64,000 nt of DNA from Thermomonas paludicola (GTDB lineage: Bacteria > Pseudomonadota > Gammaproteobacteria > Xanthomonadales > Xanthomonadaceae), in NCBI RefSeq assembly GCF_024498955.1, contig NZ_CP093311.1:1116001-1180000 (forward strand), read 5' to 3'. Below, one piece after another: positions 17,701 to 25,469 of this stretch. The position numbers and the translations under genes were made by a program. How positions within the stretch are numbered: the stretch's first letter is position 1; each line of letters begins with the position of its first letter. The notes below the pieces were generated by a model. That model saw only the letters and a list, made by a program, of their open reading frames with translations, was not told where the DNA came from and searched no databases.

Positions 17701-18108
17701 GTAAATGGCCACTGGCACGGTGGCGAAGGCAGGGCTGAAGTCGTAGAGGGGGTCGCGTTCCGGCGTGCGGAACAGCATGTCGATCACATCGGCCCGTCCG
17801 GATTGCACCGCCTGCTGCGATGCCACCCAATCCATCGGCACCAGTTCGACGCGGTTCCCGCTGTACTTTTCGAACAGCCGCCACATGTCGGCTTCATAGC
17901 CTTGCGGCTTGCCGTCGGCATCGAGAAACAGATAAGGGGGGTAGTTGTTGTCGCCGACGACGCGAATCCTGGCCGCACGGGCGTCTTGCGGTGCTTCGGT
18001 GGTGAATGCCGTGGCCGGCAGCAGGGCAAGCAGCAGTACAAGCAGCAGTACAAGCAGCAGTACAAGCAGCAGGCTGGGATACCTGCTCATGAACATGCTG
18101 GCCACCAT
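14761..18108 (-). CDS. Periplasmic solute-binding sensor with PAS, GGDEF and EAL domains
   Basis: A 1115-residue inner-membrane cyclic-di-GMP protein. Order: signal peptide with a repetitive Leu/Val core; SBP_bac_3-type periplasmic sensor (~35-265, IRVVGDNNYPPYLFLDADGK, then GYEADMWRLFEKY); transmembrane helix (~275-300, GIALGIVLGVLVLMTLWIWIL); three PAS domains (~320-680); GGDEF-type domain; EAL domain. The cyclase signature is degenerate (LSGGTFALLL instead of GGDEF), so diguanylate cyclase activity is unlikely. The EAL domain looks intact (AEALLRW, LEITESAIL, DDFGTGYSSLSYL, IAEGVE), so a phosphodiesterase is predicted, gated by an amino-acid-like ligand. I chose the ATG at 18108, which has AGGGGG eight bases upstream and starts the signal peptide. 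Confidence 0.9.
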   Translation of the reverse strand: MVASMFMSRYPSLLLVLLLVLLLVLLLALLPATAFTTEAPQDARAARIRVVGDNNYPPYLFLDADGKPQGYEADMWRLFEKYSGNRVELVPMDWVASQQAVQSGRADVIDMLFRTPERDPLYDFSPAFATVPVAIYASNRIPGVKDIASMKGLPVGVERGDACVEYLRSKGVTAIQQYPSYVALIDAAARGELHLFCSEENPANYFLYRAKSLDKFSRAFVLYEGQFHRATRKGNIALLQAVERGMAAIPPSERDALKEKWLTQPHVLPPWVQMTGIALGIVLGVLVLMTLWIWILGRSVQARTREIAASENKLRALFDASPDAMWVKDLSGIYRECNDRTLDILGIERKQLIGQSDQALFPPEELPEVLGTDKQAVETGETRIIYMDNTVADGSQKHLEVIKVPLKGADGAIIGLLGVARDITERQQAQAQLRLWAQAFQHAAFGMVIFDARTHTIIMANPTFARERGYAPEELVGQPADVLYPPDLAAERTRARIANDHLEHYLVETEQVTRDGRRFPVLLDCSISHAADGSPQYVVAYAQNIGERRQAEAELRLAAVAFQTQEAMMVLDAEGVIQRVNAAFTALTGYEAGEVVGADPSLLESQNPERSFYQRMWAQLRSDGLWLGETWISTKENQLRVVRVEVSSVADNDGTIRHYVCAMSDLTSEHEANARAEHMALFDPLTDLPNRNFLNERLQHLLDEGGAATGALLLIDLDHFKRINDLRSHATGDRLLAFIAQRLRPLLDEGDVLSRLSGGTFALLLPCTPPHQERREERATRFGDRIRQALHEPFWLDHVAPISVTVSIGWTGLRPGQSAAESVLKEAELAMYAAKSAGRDRVCMFAPAMLDALERQEALASDLLNAITEDASGLDLHLQLQTDRQGRAVGAEALLRWTRPNGEEVPPDVFIHLAEESSLILPLGDWVLQRACDRLAAWAASPLTRDLSLAVNVSAKQFAQPGLVDDVSRALARSGANPARLKLEITESAILGNLDEIAGKLASLRALGIRISLDDFGTGYSSLSYLSRLPLDQLKIDRSFINRLPEDDNDATVSQTIIGMGRGLGLEVIAEGVETQSQWDFLSGHGCDAFQGFLFARPLPLADFEALLQARSLMS
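18019..18072 (-). repeat. 12-bp tandem repeat encoding the signal-peptide core
   Basis: On the plus strand the unit CAGCAGTACAAG occurs three times exactly (18031-18066), with half a unit after it and one degenerate unit (CAGCAGGGCAAG) before it. In the coding strand each unit encodes Leu-Leu-Val-Leu or its permutation and forms the hydrophobic core of the signal peptide of the GGDEF/EAL sensor. Copy-number change would lengthen or shorten the core by four residues without a frameshift. Confidence 0.85.
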
Positions 18109-18262
18109 GCGGTTTTCCCCCTTGCGCATGCCACGGGACACACCCCGATGACGCCGGTAACGGCCGCTGCCAAGTTTTATACATCAGGTGGATGGCTTCG
18201 GGCGGGCCAATGTCGCGATTTGTCGCTCGGTGCGCAGTCCCAGGCTCGGCGACTGGCTTGAG

Positions 18263-19117
18263 TCAGCGCGCCAGGCCGCCGGCCAGTGGGCGTTCGCGCA
18301 CGGGCGTGCCACCGCTGGACAACGGCGCATCGCCGCGCTCCAGCGGCAGCACCGCCAGCGCAAGGGTGCCAACGCTGCTCACCACGGTACCCAGCGCGCG
18401 CGCGCCATCGCCCACCTCGGCGCCAGCGGCCAGCGCGGTGTCGGTGTCGAGCAAGGCCAGCCCGCGCTTGGCCTGGCCCAGGAAGTGCGTGCGGGCCACG
18501 ATTTCCTGCCCGGGATAGCAGCCTTTTTTGATACTGAAAGCGCGCAGTCGTTCCAGCGACAACTGCTGCGGCGTCCATTGTCCGGTCTGGTCCATCGGCA
18601 AGTGCGGCAGGCCGTGGCGGAGATCACTGGCCAGCCATCGGGCGAGGTCTTCGGCATCCGTTGCGGCGGGCTGCGTGTCGATCCACAGCTGGCGTGGATC
18701 GGCGTCGCCCGACAGGTCCAGCTCGATCCTGTCGCCGGCATGCGCCATGCTTGCCGCAGCGGCCTGCGCGGGCGGCGAAAAACAGCCACCCACGCGCAGG
18801 TCGTCGCGAACGTCCAGGCTCACCTTGCTGCGAAACACGTAGCGCCGCAGTTGTTCGGCCAGCGCTGCGGCATTGCCGTCTGGCAGCAGCAGCCACAGCG
18901 TTTGCGCATCCAGGCGAAGCAGGGCGAACAGCGCGATCACGCGGCCTTTGGGCGTCAGCCAGCCGCTCCACTGCCATTGGCCGTCGCCAAGCGCAGCCAC
19001 GTCATTCATGAATTGCGCCTGTGCAAATGCCTGTGCGTCGCGCCCGGTCATGGCAAGCACGGCATGGTCGGGCAGGGCAAATTCGCGTGTTGGTGCGGTG
19101 TGTGGCTTGTCGTGCAT
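18263..19117 (-). CDS. ygfZ: YgfZ/GcvT-like folate-binding protein for iron-sulfur enzymes
   Basis: A 284-residue YgfZ (COG0354) protein, a tetrahydrofolate-binding relative of GcvT that supports repair or assembly of certain Fe-S enzymes. The diagnostic motif KGCYPGQE with its conserved cysteine is present (KKGCYPGQEIVAR, about residue 200), together with the N-terminal FMNDVAAL and the GWLTPKGRVIALF blocks. I start at the ATG that begins the normal N-terminus; a longer GTG reading would overlap the divergent small gene. It is divergent from the succinate dehydrogenase operon, whose SdhB carries three Fe-S clusters, a plausible functional neighbour. Confidence 0.88.
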   Translation of the reverse strand: MHDKPHTAPTREFALPDHAVLAMTGRDAQAFAQAQFMNDVAALGDGQWQWSGWLTPKGRVIALFALLRLDAQTLWLLLPDGNAAALAEQLRRYVFRSKVSLDVRDDLRVGGCFSPPAQAAAASMAHAGDRIELDLSGDADPRQLWIDTQPAATDAEDLARWLASDLRHGLPHLPMDQTGQWTPQQLSLERLRAFSIKKGCYPGQEIVARTHFLGQAKRGLALLDTDTALAAGAEVGDGARALGTVVSSVGTLALAVLPLERGDAPLSSGGTPVRERPLAGGLAR

Positions 19118-19145
19118 TGGCTGCGGGACGTACACTTGACCGATA

Positions 19146-19346
19146 GTGAGCGCATCGATGATAAGCCAATCCCATCCCACGGCAGAGCCCGTGCCCGAAG
19201 CGACCTCGCTTCCGGCGCCCTCCACGGCAGCAGCGGTACCGGCGATTTCAGGGAGCGCACTGGCTCCTGAATTTGGCGGCCGCGAGGGCCTTGAGCCAAC
19301 CCGTTACGGGGATTGGGAAAAGAACGGCCGCTGCATCGACTTTTGA
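19146..19346 (+). CDS. DUF1674/SDHAF4-like succinate dehydrogenase assembly protein
   Basis: A 66-residue protein easily overlooked. The N-terminal two-thirds are Ala/Pro/Ser-rich and low complexity. The last ~25 residues carry the family signature (GGREGLEPTRYGDWEKNGR, then Cys-Ile-Asp-Phe at the end), the same conserved C-terminus as mitochondrial SDHAF4 and bacterial DUF1674 proteins. SDHAF4 binds flavinylated SDHA and protects it until SDHB joins. Its position 35 bases ahead of sdhC, in the same direction, supports a role in this operon. The start may be the GTG used here or the ATG at 19158. Confidence 0.8.
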   Translation: MSASMISQSHPTAEPVPEATSLPAPSTAAAVPAISGSALAPEFGGREGLEPTRYGDWEKNGRCIDF

Positions 19347-19381
19347 TCCCACGCGGCTTTGCCGCCCAACCGGAGAGCCCC

Positions 19382-19777
19382 ATGGCGACCCGCGAACGCC
19401 CGCTGTCTCCGCACTTGCAGGTCTATCGCAAGCAAGTGCAAATGATGACTTCCATCACCCATCGCGCCACCGGCATCTGCCTTGCCGCGGGGGCGCTGGG
19501 CCTTGTTTGGGGCCTGCTTGCGCTCGCCGGCGGAGCCGAACACTGGGCCGGTTTCGTGGCCTGCGCAGGCTCGCCGATCGGGCTGCTGGTGCTGTTCGGC
19601 TTCAGCTGGTCGCTGGCCTACCACCTGATCAACGGCATCCGTCACCTGGTGCAAGACACCGGGCTGGGTTTTGCCATCCCGGATTTCATCCGCAGCAGCT
19701 GGATTTCCGTCATCGGCAGCGTGGTGTTGGTGGTACTGGCCTGGGGCATCGTGCTGATGCGCGGGGGGCAGGCATGA
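19382..19777 (+). CDS. sdhC: Succinate dehydrogenase cytochrome b556 subunit SdhC
   Basis: A 131-residue membrane-anchor subunit of respiratory complex II, which holds haem b with SdhD and forms part of the ubiquinone site. Family marks are RPLSPHLQVY at the N-terminus, the SITHRATGI segment with the quinone-site Ser and Arg, and the haem-ligand region HLINGIRHLVQD. Three transmembrane helices are visible. I start at the ATG with GGAGAG upstream; the frame is open further but that part is unlike SdhC. It overlaps sdhD by 4 bases. Confidence 0.95.
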   Translation: MATRERPLSPHLQVYRKQVQMMTSITHRATGICLAAGALGLVWGLLALAGGAEHWAGFVACAGSPIGLLVLFGFSWSLAYHLINGIRHLVQDTGLGFAIPDFIRSSWISVIGSVVLVVLAWGIVLMRGGQA

Positions 19778-20169
19778 GCAGCAATTCGAACGACCTGCGC
19801 ACGCCCTTGAAGCACGCACGCGGGCTGGGATCGGCGAAAGACGGCACCGGCCATTTCATCTGGCAGCGGGTGACCGCGATTGGCGTCCTCCTGTCCGGCC
19901 TGTGGCTGCTGGGCACGCTGTTGACCTTGCGCACCGTCGAGTACGGCTATCTCCGCGCGCTGGTGGCTGACCCGATCAACGCCACGGTCCTGGTGGCGTT
20001 CCTGATCTGCGCGTTCTGGCACGCCAAGATGGGCCTGCAGGTGGTCATCGAGGATTACGTGCATACGCCGCTGACGGCAGGCGTTGCCCATCTGGCCAAT
20101 ATTTTTGTCTGCGCCTTGGCGGCTATCGCCGGCGTGCTTGCGGTGCTGCGCATCGCGCTTGGGAGCTGA
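19774..20169 (+). CDS. sdhD: Succinate dehydrogenase membrane anchor subunit SdhD
   Basis: A 131-residue hydrophobic anchor, partner of SdhC in complex II. It has three transmembrane helices and the motifs RTPLKHARGLGSAKDGTGHF near the N-terminus and FWHAKMGLQVVIEDYVH in the middle, with the histidine and Asp-Tyr pair that contribute to haem and quinone binding. Translation is coupled to sdhC through ATGA, and sdhA follows after 6 bases. Confidence 0.93.
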   Translation: MSSNSNDLRTPLKHARGLGSAKDGTGHFIWQRVTAIGVLLSGLWLLGTLLTLRTVEYGYLRALVADPINATVLVAFLICAFWHAKMGLQVVIEDYVHTPLTAGVAHLANIFVCALAAIAGVLAVLRIALGS

Positions 20170-20175
20170 TTTTCG

Positions 20176-21963
20176 ATGTCTGCCTACAAGATCACCGAAC
20201 ACAAGTACGACATGATCGTGGTCGGCGCCGGCGGCGCCGGCCTGCGCGCCACCTTCGGCCTGGCCGAGAAGGGCCTGAAGACCGCCTGCATCAGCAAGGT
20301 GTTCCCGACCCGCAGCCATACCGTGGCGGCGCAGGGCGGCATCGCCGCTGCGCTGGGCAACATGGGCGAGGACAACTGGCGCTTCCACTTCTACGACACC
20401 GTGAAGGGCGGCGACTGGCTGGGCGACCAGGACGCCATCGAATACATGTGCAAGAACGCGCCAGCGGCGGTGATCGAGCTGGAGCATCAGGGCGTGCCGT
20501 TCTCGCGCACTGAAGACGGCCACATCTACCAGCGCCCGTTCGGCGGCATGACCACCCATTACGGGCAGGGCACCGCGCAGCGCACCTGCGCGGCGGCCGA
20601 CCGCACCGGCCACGCCATGCTGCATACGCTGTACCAGCAGGCGCTGGCGCACGATGCCACGTTCTTCATCGAATATTTCGCGATCGACCTGGTGTTCGAC
20701 GCGGACGGCGCCTGCCGTGGCGTGCTGGCGCTGGACATGGCGGAGGGCACCCTGCACCTGTTCCGCGCGCAGGGCGTGGTGCTGGCCACCGGCGGCTACG
20801 GCCGTGCCTATTTCAGCGCGACCTCGGCGCATACCTGCACCGGCGACGGTGGCGGCATGGTGCTGCGCGCCGGCTTGGCGCTGCAGGACATGGAGTTCGT
20901 GCAGTTCCATCCCACCGGCATCTACGGCGCCGGCTGCCTGATTACCGAGGGCGTGCGCGGCGAGGGCGGCTATCTCACCAACTCGCAGGGCGAGCGCTTC
21001 ATGGAGCGTTACGCGCCCAGCGCCAAGGACCTGGCGTCGCGCGACGTGGTCAGCCGTGCGATCACCATCGAAATCCGCGAAGGCCGCGGCGTGGGCGAGC
21101 ACAAGGACCATGCTTATCTGAACCTGATGCACCTCGGCCCCGAGGTCATCCATGAGCGCCTGCCCGGCATCGCCGAGTCGGCGCGCATTTTCGCGGGGGT
21201 GGATGTCACCAAGCAGCCGATCCCGATCCTGCCGACCGTGCACTACAACATGGGCGGCATCCCGACCAACTACCACGGCGAAGTGGTGCAGAAGAAGGGC
21301 GAGGACAACGACGCGGTGGTGCAGGGCCTGTACGCGATTGGCGAAGCGGCCTGCGTCTCGGTGCACGGCGGCAACCGGCTGGGTTCCAACTCGCTGCTCG
21401 ATTTGGTGGTGTTCGGTCGTGCGGTGGCGCATCGCTGTGCCGACACCATCAAGCCGGATGCGCCGCACAAGGAATTGCCGGCAGATGCGCTGGACAAGGC
21501 GCTGGCCCGTTTCGACCGCCTGCGCAACGCCAACGGCGAGCTGTCCACCGCGCAGATCCGGTTGGACATGCAGCGCACCATGCAGGCCGATGCCGCGGTG
21601 TTCCGTACCGGCGACACGCTGAAGGAAGGCTGCACCAAGATCGACAAGGTGCACGCGTCGTTCGAGCAGGTGCACGTCAGCGATCGTTCGCTGGTGTGGA
21701 ACTCCGACCTGATCGAGACGCTGGAGCTGTCCAACCTGCTGGATCAGGCGGTGGCCACCATGCATTCGGCGGAACAGCGCACGGAAAGTCGCGGCGCCCA
21801 TGCGCGCGAGGACTTCCCTGATCGCAACGACGCCGAGTGGATGAAGCACACGCTGGTGACGGTGGACGAGGGGGGCAAAACCGCTTTCGACTTCCGTCCG
21901 GTGCATTTGTACACCTTGACGGACGAAGTCGACGTGGTGCCACCCAAGAAGCGGGTGTATTGA
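20176..21963 (+). CDS. sdhA: Succinate dehydrogenase flavoprotein subunit SdhA
   Basis: A 595-residue catalytic subunit that oxidises succinate to fumarate with covalently bound FAD (E. coli 588). Visible: [17 protein letters not shown] (FAD fold), [10 protein letters not shown] (His for covalent FAD attachment), [38 protein letters not shown] and the active-site Arg in [26 protein letters not shown], and [13 protein letters not shown] near the FAD adenine. Cytoplasmic face of the inner membrane, bound through SdhB. FAD insertion would use SdhE, encoded downstream. Confidence 0.98.
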   Translation: MSAYKITEHKYDMIVVGAGGAGLRATFGLAEKGLKTACISKVFPTRSHTVAAQGGIAAALGNMGEDNWRFHFYDTVKGGDWLGDQDAIEYMCKNAPAAVIELEHQGVPFSRTEDGHIYQRPFGGMTTHYGQGTAQRTCAAADRTGHAMLHTLYQQALAHDATFFIEYFAIDLVFDADGACRGVLALDMAEGTLHLFRAQGVVLATGGYGRAYFSATSAHTCTGDGGGMVLRAGLALQDMEFVQFHPTGIYGAGCLITEGVRGEGGYLTNSQGERFMERYAPSAKDLASRDVVSRAITIEIREGRGVGEHKDHAYLNLMHLGPEVIHERLPGIAESARIFAGVDVTKQPIPILPTVHYNMGGIPTNYHGEVVQKKGEDNDAVVQGLYAIGEAACVSVHGGNRLGSNSLLDLVVFGRAVAHRCADTIKPDAPHKELPADALDKALARFDRLRNANGELSTAQIRLDMQRTMQADAAVFRTGDTLKEGCTKIDKVHASFEQVHVSDRSLVWNSDLIETLELSNLLDQAVATMHSAEQRTESRGAHAREDFPDRNDAEWMKHTLVTVDEGGKTAFDFRPVHLYTLTDEVDVVPPKKRVY

Positions 21964-22052
21964 TCCGCGCAGGCGCGGCGCAAGCCGCGGCCAGGAACAA
22001 CGCAAGAGGGCGTCGCGCTTGACGCCGCGCCCACACAAGCAGGAATCGCGAG

Positions 22053-22835
22053 ATGGCTGAATTCACCCTCCCGAAGAACTCGAAGATCCAGAAAGGCAAG
22101 CACTTTCCGGCCCAGGGTGCGAAGAACACGCGCACCTTCAAGATCTATCGCTGGAGCCCGGATGTCGACCAGAACCCGCGCACGGACACCTACGAGGTGG
22201 ACCTGGACAAGTGCGGGCCGATGGTGCTGGACGCGCTGATCAAGATCAAGAATGAAGTCGATCCCACGCTGACCTTCCGCCGTTCCTGCCGCGAGGGCAT
22301 CTGCGGTTCGTGCGCGATGAACATCGACGGCACCAATACGCTGGCCTGCATCTGCGCCATTGAGAGCTGCGGCAAGAGCGAGGTTCCCGTCTACCCGCTG
22401 CCGCATATGCAGGTGGTGAAGGACCTGGTGCCGGACCTGACCCATTTCTACGCGCAGCACGCCAGCATTCGCCCGTGGCTGCGCACGCAGACGCCGGCGC
22501 CGCCGGATCGCGAACGGTTGCAGACGCCGGATGACCGCAAGAAGCTCGATGGCTTGTACGAGTGCATCCTGTGCGCCTGCTGCAGCACGGCGTGCCCCAG
22601 CTACTGGTGGAACGGTGACCGTTACCTCGGCCCGGCGATCCTGCTGCAGGCCTACCGCTGGATCGTGGACAGTCGCGACGAGGACACCGGCACGCGCCTG
22701 GACGAGCTGGAAGACCCGTTCAAGCTGTACCGCTGCCACACCATCATGAACTGCACGCGAACCTGCCCGAAGGGGTTGAATCCGGCCAAGGCCATCGCCG
22801 AGATCAAGAAGCTGATGGTGGCGCGCAAGGTGTGA
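22053..22835 (+). CDS. sdhB: Succinate dehydrogenase iron-sulfur subunit SdhB
   Basis: A 260-residue electron-transfer subunit linking SdhA flavin to quinone. All three cluster motifs are intact: [2Fe-2S] in [15 protein letters not shown] with a further Cys downstream (about residues 73-105), [4Fe-4S] in [12 protein letters not shown] (~170), and [3Fe-4S] in [17 protein letters not shown] (~228-245). It is slightly longer than E. coli SdhB (238) because of an N-terminal basic extension. An 89-base gap separates it from sdhA, and GTGA overlap joins it to sdhE. Confidence 0.98.
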   Translation: MAEFTLPKNSKIQKGKHFPAQGAKNTRTFKIYRWSPDVDQNPRTDTYEVDLDKCGPMVLDALIKIKNEVDPTLTFRRSCREGICGSCAMNIDGTNTLACICAIESCGKSEVPVYPLPHMQVVKDLVPDLTHFYAQHASIRPWLRTQTPAPPDRERLQTPDDRKKLDGLYECILCACCSTACPSYWWNGDRYLGPAILLQAYRWIVDSRDEDTGTRLDELEDPFKLYRCHTIMNCTRTCPKGLNPAKAIAEIKKLMVARKV

Positions 22836-23080
22836 GCGACGAAGCCGAATTCCGGAAGCTGCGCTGGCGCTGCCGGCGCGGCATGCGTGAGCTCGACCAG
22901 CTGCTGGAACGCTGGCTGGATCGCGCGTGGCGGCAAAGTCCTATCGCGCAACGGGATGCTTTCCTGCGGCTGCTGGACAGCGAAGACGACAAACTCTGGC
23001 GCTGGTTCCTTGGCCACGAGTCGCCGGACGATGCAGAACTCAGCGCACTGGTCGAACGCATCCGCTGCCTGCAGGATTGA
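22832..23080 (+). CDS. sdhE: FAD assembly factor SdhE
   Basis: An 82-residue protein of the SdhE/YgfY (PF03937) family, which promotes covalent flavinylation of SdhA. The signature RGMRELD (RGxxE) follows the basic KLRWRCRR stretch at residues ~9-20, and the length is typical (E. coli 88). It starts with GTG overlapping the sdhB stop codon, so it is made with complex II. The next gene resembles YgfX, the same neighbour as in E. coli. Confidence 0.92.
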   Translation: MSDEAEFRKLRWRCRRGMRELDQLLERWLDRAWRQSPIAQRDAFLRLLDSEDDKLWRWFLGHESPDDAELSALVERIRCLQD

Positions 23081-23480
23081 CTGGCGCCCATCGCGCGTTT
23101 GCACCCTCGCCTTGATGGCGTTGGCGCTGCTGGCGCCGCTGTCGCTGTTTGCCACCGACTTGCCACCCGCGCCGACGTGGCTGGGGGCAGCGCTGGCGTG
23201 TGCCTGCGGCCTGCGTTCGGCGCGCGCGTATGCCCGCCTGCCGCGGTGTTCGCTGCGGATCGTGCCGGGTGCGACGGCGCAGTGCGATGGCGAACCAATG
23301 GACGCACTGCGGGTGCAGTGGCGCGGGTCGCTGGCATTCATGGCATGGCGTGATCGCCAGGGGCGCGTGCAGCGTCGGGTATGGTGGCCGGATGTGCTGG
23401 ATGCGGCGCGGAGACGTGAACTGAGGCTGGCCATGCAGCGCTTCGAGACTGCATTGAGGACGGCATCGGTGGCAGGATAG
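23031..23480 (+). CDS. YgfX/CptA-like small membrane protein
   Basis: A small membrane protein downstream of sdhE. The segment [21 protein letters not shown], a second hydrophobic stretch ([13 protein letters not shown]) and a C-terminal soluble part with basic and Trp residues ([12 protein letters not shown], then REL.LAMQRF) parallel E. coli YgfX (CptA, PF07254). YgfX shares an operon with sdhE and has been described as a toxin affecting cell shape, a view that is disputed. The start is uncertain: ATG at 23031 overlaps sdhE by 50 bases, while ATG at 23115 would drop the conserved Trp-Arg N-terminus. Sequence conservation in this family is low, so confidence is moderate. Confidence 0.65.
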   Translation: MQNSAHWSNASAACRIDWRPSRVCTLALMALALLAPLSLFATDLPPAPTWLGAALACACGLRSARAYARLPRCSLRIVPGATAQCDGEPMDALRVQWRGSLAFMAWRDRQGRVQRRVWWPDVLDAARRRELRLAMQRFETALRTASVAG

Positions 23481-23500
23481 CCCGTCACCTTGAAGGCGCC

Positions 23501-24748
23501 ATGATGTTCAAACCCGTCCCCGTCGCCATCGGCCTGCGTTATCTGCGCGCCAAACGCCGCAATGGTTTCATTTCCTTCATCTCGTTGGCCTCGATTCTTG
23601 GCATCGCGCTCGGGGTGACCGCGCTGATCACCACCTTGGCGGTGATGAGTGGTTTCCAGAAGGAAATCCGCGACCGCATGCTGGGCATGGCGGCGCATGC
23701 CACGGTCAGCGGCTACGGCGAACCGTTGCAGGACTGGCAGCATGCGGTGCAGGTGGCGATGCGCGATCCGCGCGTGGCCGGCGCCGCGCCCTACATCGAA
23801 AAAGAGGCACTGATTTCCGGCAGCAACAACCAGCCGGCAATGCTGCGGGCGGTGGTGCCCAGTGAAGAAGACAAGGTGTCGGTGCTGGGCCGGAAGATGG
23901 TGCAGGGCACGCTGGCGCAACTCACGGCAGGCAGTTTCAACATCGTGCTGGGCCGCGAACTGGCGCTGTGGCTTGGCGTGGGCGTGGGTGACGATGTCAT
24001 CGTGACCTTGGCCGATTTCCGCAGCACTCCGCTCGGGGGCGTGCAGACGATGAAGCGTTTCAGGGTCAGCGGCGTGTTCGAGGCGGGCTACAACGAATTC
24101 GACAAGGGGTTGGCAGTGGTCAATCTTGCCGACCTGCAGCGCGTGCTGCGGATGGGCGAAGGAGTCACCGGCGTGCGCCTGCGGCTGCATGACATGGACC
24201 AGGCGTTTGCGGTCGGGCGTGACCTCGCGATGCGGCTCAAGGGCCCCTATCGGGTCACCGACTGGAGTGAGGAAAACGCCAACCTGTTTCGCGCACTGAA
24301 GATGGAGAAGACGGTGATGGCGATCCTGCTGTCGCTGATCATCGCGATGGGTGCATTCAACCTGGTGTCCTCGCAGGTGATGCTGGTGACCGACAAGCAG
24401 GCCGACATCGCGATCCTGCGCACCCTGGGCCTGACGCCCGCGCAGGTGATGAACGTGTTCATGGTGCAGGGCAGCCTGATCGGCATCATCGGCACGCTGA
24501 CCGGGGTGATCGGCGGCATCGCGCTGACCCTCAATCTCGACCATATCCTGAAGGGTGTCGAGCGGGTGTTCGGCATCCAGCTGATGCCGGAGGATGTCTA
24601 TTACATCACTGGCCTGCCCACCGACCTGCAAGCCAGCGACGTCATCACCATCGCCTGCGTGGCGCTGGCGATGGCCTTTGTCGCCACCCTGTATCCGGCG
24701 TGGCGCGCGGCGCGCACGGCGCCGGCGGAGGCGCTGCGCTATGAGTGA
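23501..24748 (+). CDS. lolC: Lipoprotein-releasing ABC transporter permease LolC/LolE
   Basis: A 415-residue permease of the LolCDE system, which extracts outer-membrane lipoproteins from the inner membrane and passes them to LolA. The N-terminal helix carries [15 protein letters not shown], typical of LolC/E, and is followed by a ~220-residue periplasmic domain. Three helices at the C-terminus (from ~270) include the [25 protein letters not shown] coupling region. Only one permease gene is present, so the exporter could be a LolF-type homodimer, unless the second permease is elsewhere. It overlaps lolD by 8 bases. Confidence 0.93.
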   Translation: MMFKPVPVAIGLRYLRAKRRNGFISFISLASILGIALGVTALITTLAVMSGFQKEIRDRMLGMAAHATVSGYGEPLQDWQHAVQVAMRDPRVAGAAPYIEKEALISGSNNQPAMLRAVVPSEEDKVSVLGRKMVQGTLAQLTAGSFNIVLGRELALWLGVGVGDDVIVTLADFRSTPLGGVQTMKRFRVSGVFEAGYNEFDKGLAVVNLADLQRVLRMGEGVTGVRLRLHDMDQAFAVGRDLAMRLKGPYRVTDWSEENANLFRALKMEKTVMAILLSLIIAMGAFNLVSSQVMLVTDKQADIAILRTLGLTPAQVMNVFMVQGSLIGIIGTLTGVIGGIALTLNLDHILKGVERVFGIQLMPEDVYYITGLPTDLQASDVITIACVALAMAFVATLYPAWRAARTAPAEALRYE

Positions 24749-25433
24749 AGTGATTCGTGCCGAACGGCTCGGCAAGACCTATGCCGAAGGCAAGCTGCAC
24801 ACGCCGGTATTCGATGGCCTGGACATCAGCGTGTCGGCGGGCGAAACCGTGGCCATTCTCGGCGCATCGGGTGCCGGCAAGAGCACCCTGCTGCACCTGC
24901 TGGGTGGTCTGGACGTGCCCAGCGCCGGTGAGGTGTATGTCGCGGAACAGCGAATGAGCGCGCTTTCGGATGCGCAGCGTGGTCGCTTGCGCAATCGTGC
25001 ACTGGGCTTCGTTTACCAGTTCCATCACCTGCTGCCGGAATTCACCGCGCTGGAAAACGTGATGATGCCGGTGCTGTTGGCTGGCCGGCCCACCGCCGAG
25101 GCACAGCAGCGCGCACAGGGTTTGCTGGAATCGGTTGGCCTTGGCCATCGTCTGCAGCACAAGCCCGGCGAGCTGTCCGGCGGCGAGCGTCAGCGCGCCG
25201 CGGTGGCGCGTGCGCTGGTCAACAATCCCGCCTGCGTGCTGGGCGACGAGCCCACCGGCAATCTCGACGAGAAGACCGCTGGCAATGTCTTCGCGCAGAT
25301 GCTCGAACTCAATCGGGCGCAGGGCACCAGTCTGGTGCTGGTCACCCATGATCGTCGATTGGCACGGCGGCTGGACCGGGTGCTGGAACTGCGCGAAGGG
25401 CGGCTGCACGCGCTGGCTGCGGCGGACGTCTGA
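24741..25433 (+). CDS. lolD: Lipoprotein-releasing ABC transporter ATP-binding protein LolD
   Basis: A 230-residue ABC ATPase that powers lipoprotein release. Walker A is [16 protein letters not shown] (residues ~40-55), the Q-loop and LolD-typical [21 protein letters not shown] follow, then [15 protein letters not shown] (signature) and [12 protein letters not shown] (Walker B), and the switch histidine in VLVTHD. It starts inside the end of the permease gene (ATGAGTGA), so the two subunits are coupled. The next gene, comEC, follows after about 36-70 bases. Confidence 0.95.
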   Translation: MSEVIRAERLGKTYAEGKLHTPVFDGLDISVSAGETVAILGASGAGKSTLLHLLGGLDVPSAGEVYVAEQRMSALSDAQRGRLRNRALGFVYQFHHLLPEFTALENVMMPVLLAGRPTAEAQQRAQGLLESVGLGHRLQHKPGELSGGERQRAAVARALVNNPACVLGDEPTGNLDEKTAGNVFAQMLELNRAQGTSLVLVTHDRRLARRLDRVLELREGRLHALAAADV

Positions 25434-25469
25434 GCGGAAATCCCTGACCCGGCGGCGGGTCGCCCGCCG

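Noticed and set aside
19642..22038. A 798-codon minus-strand open frame opposite sdhA
   Set aside because: sdhC, sdhD and sdhA on the plus strand are unambiguous. The opposite frame has a His/Arg/Gln-rich composition and no recognisable motif.
22652..24775. A 707-codon minus-strand open frame opposite sdhB, sdhE and lolC
   Set aside because: It spans several well-supported genes on the other strand and has a shadow-like composition.
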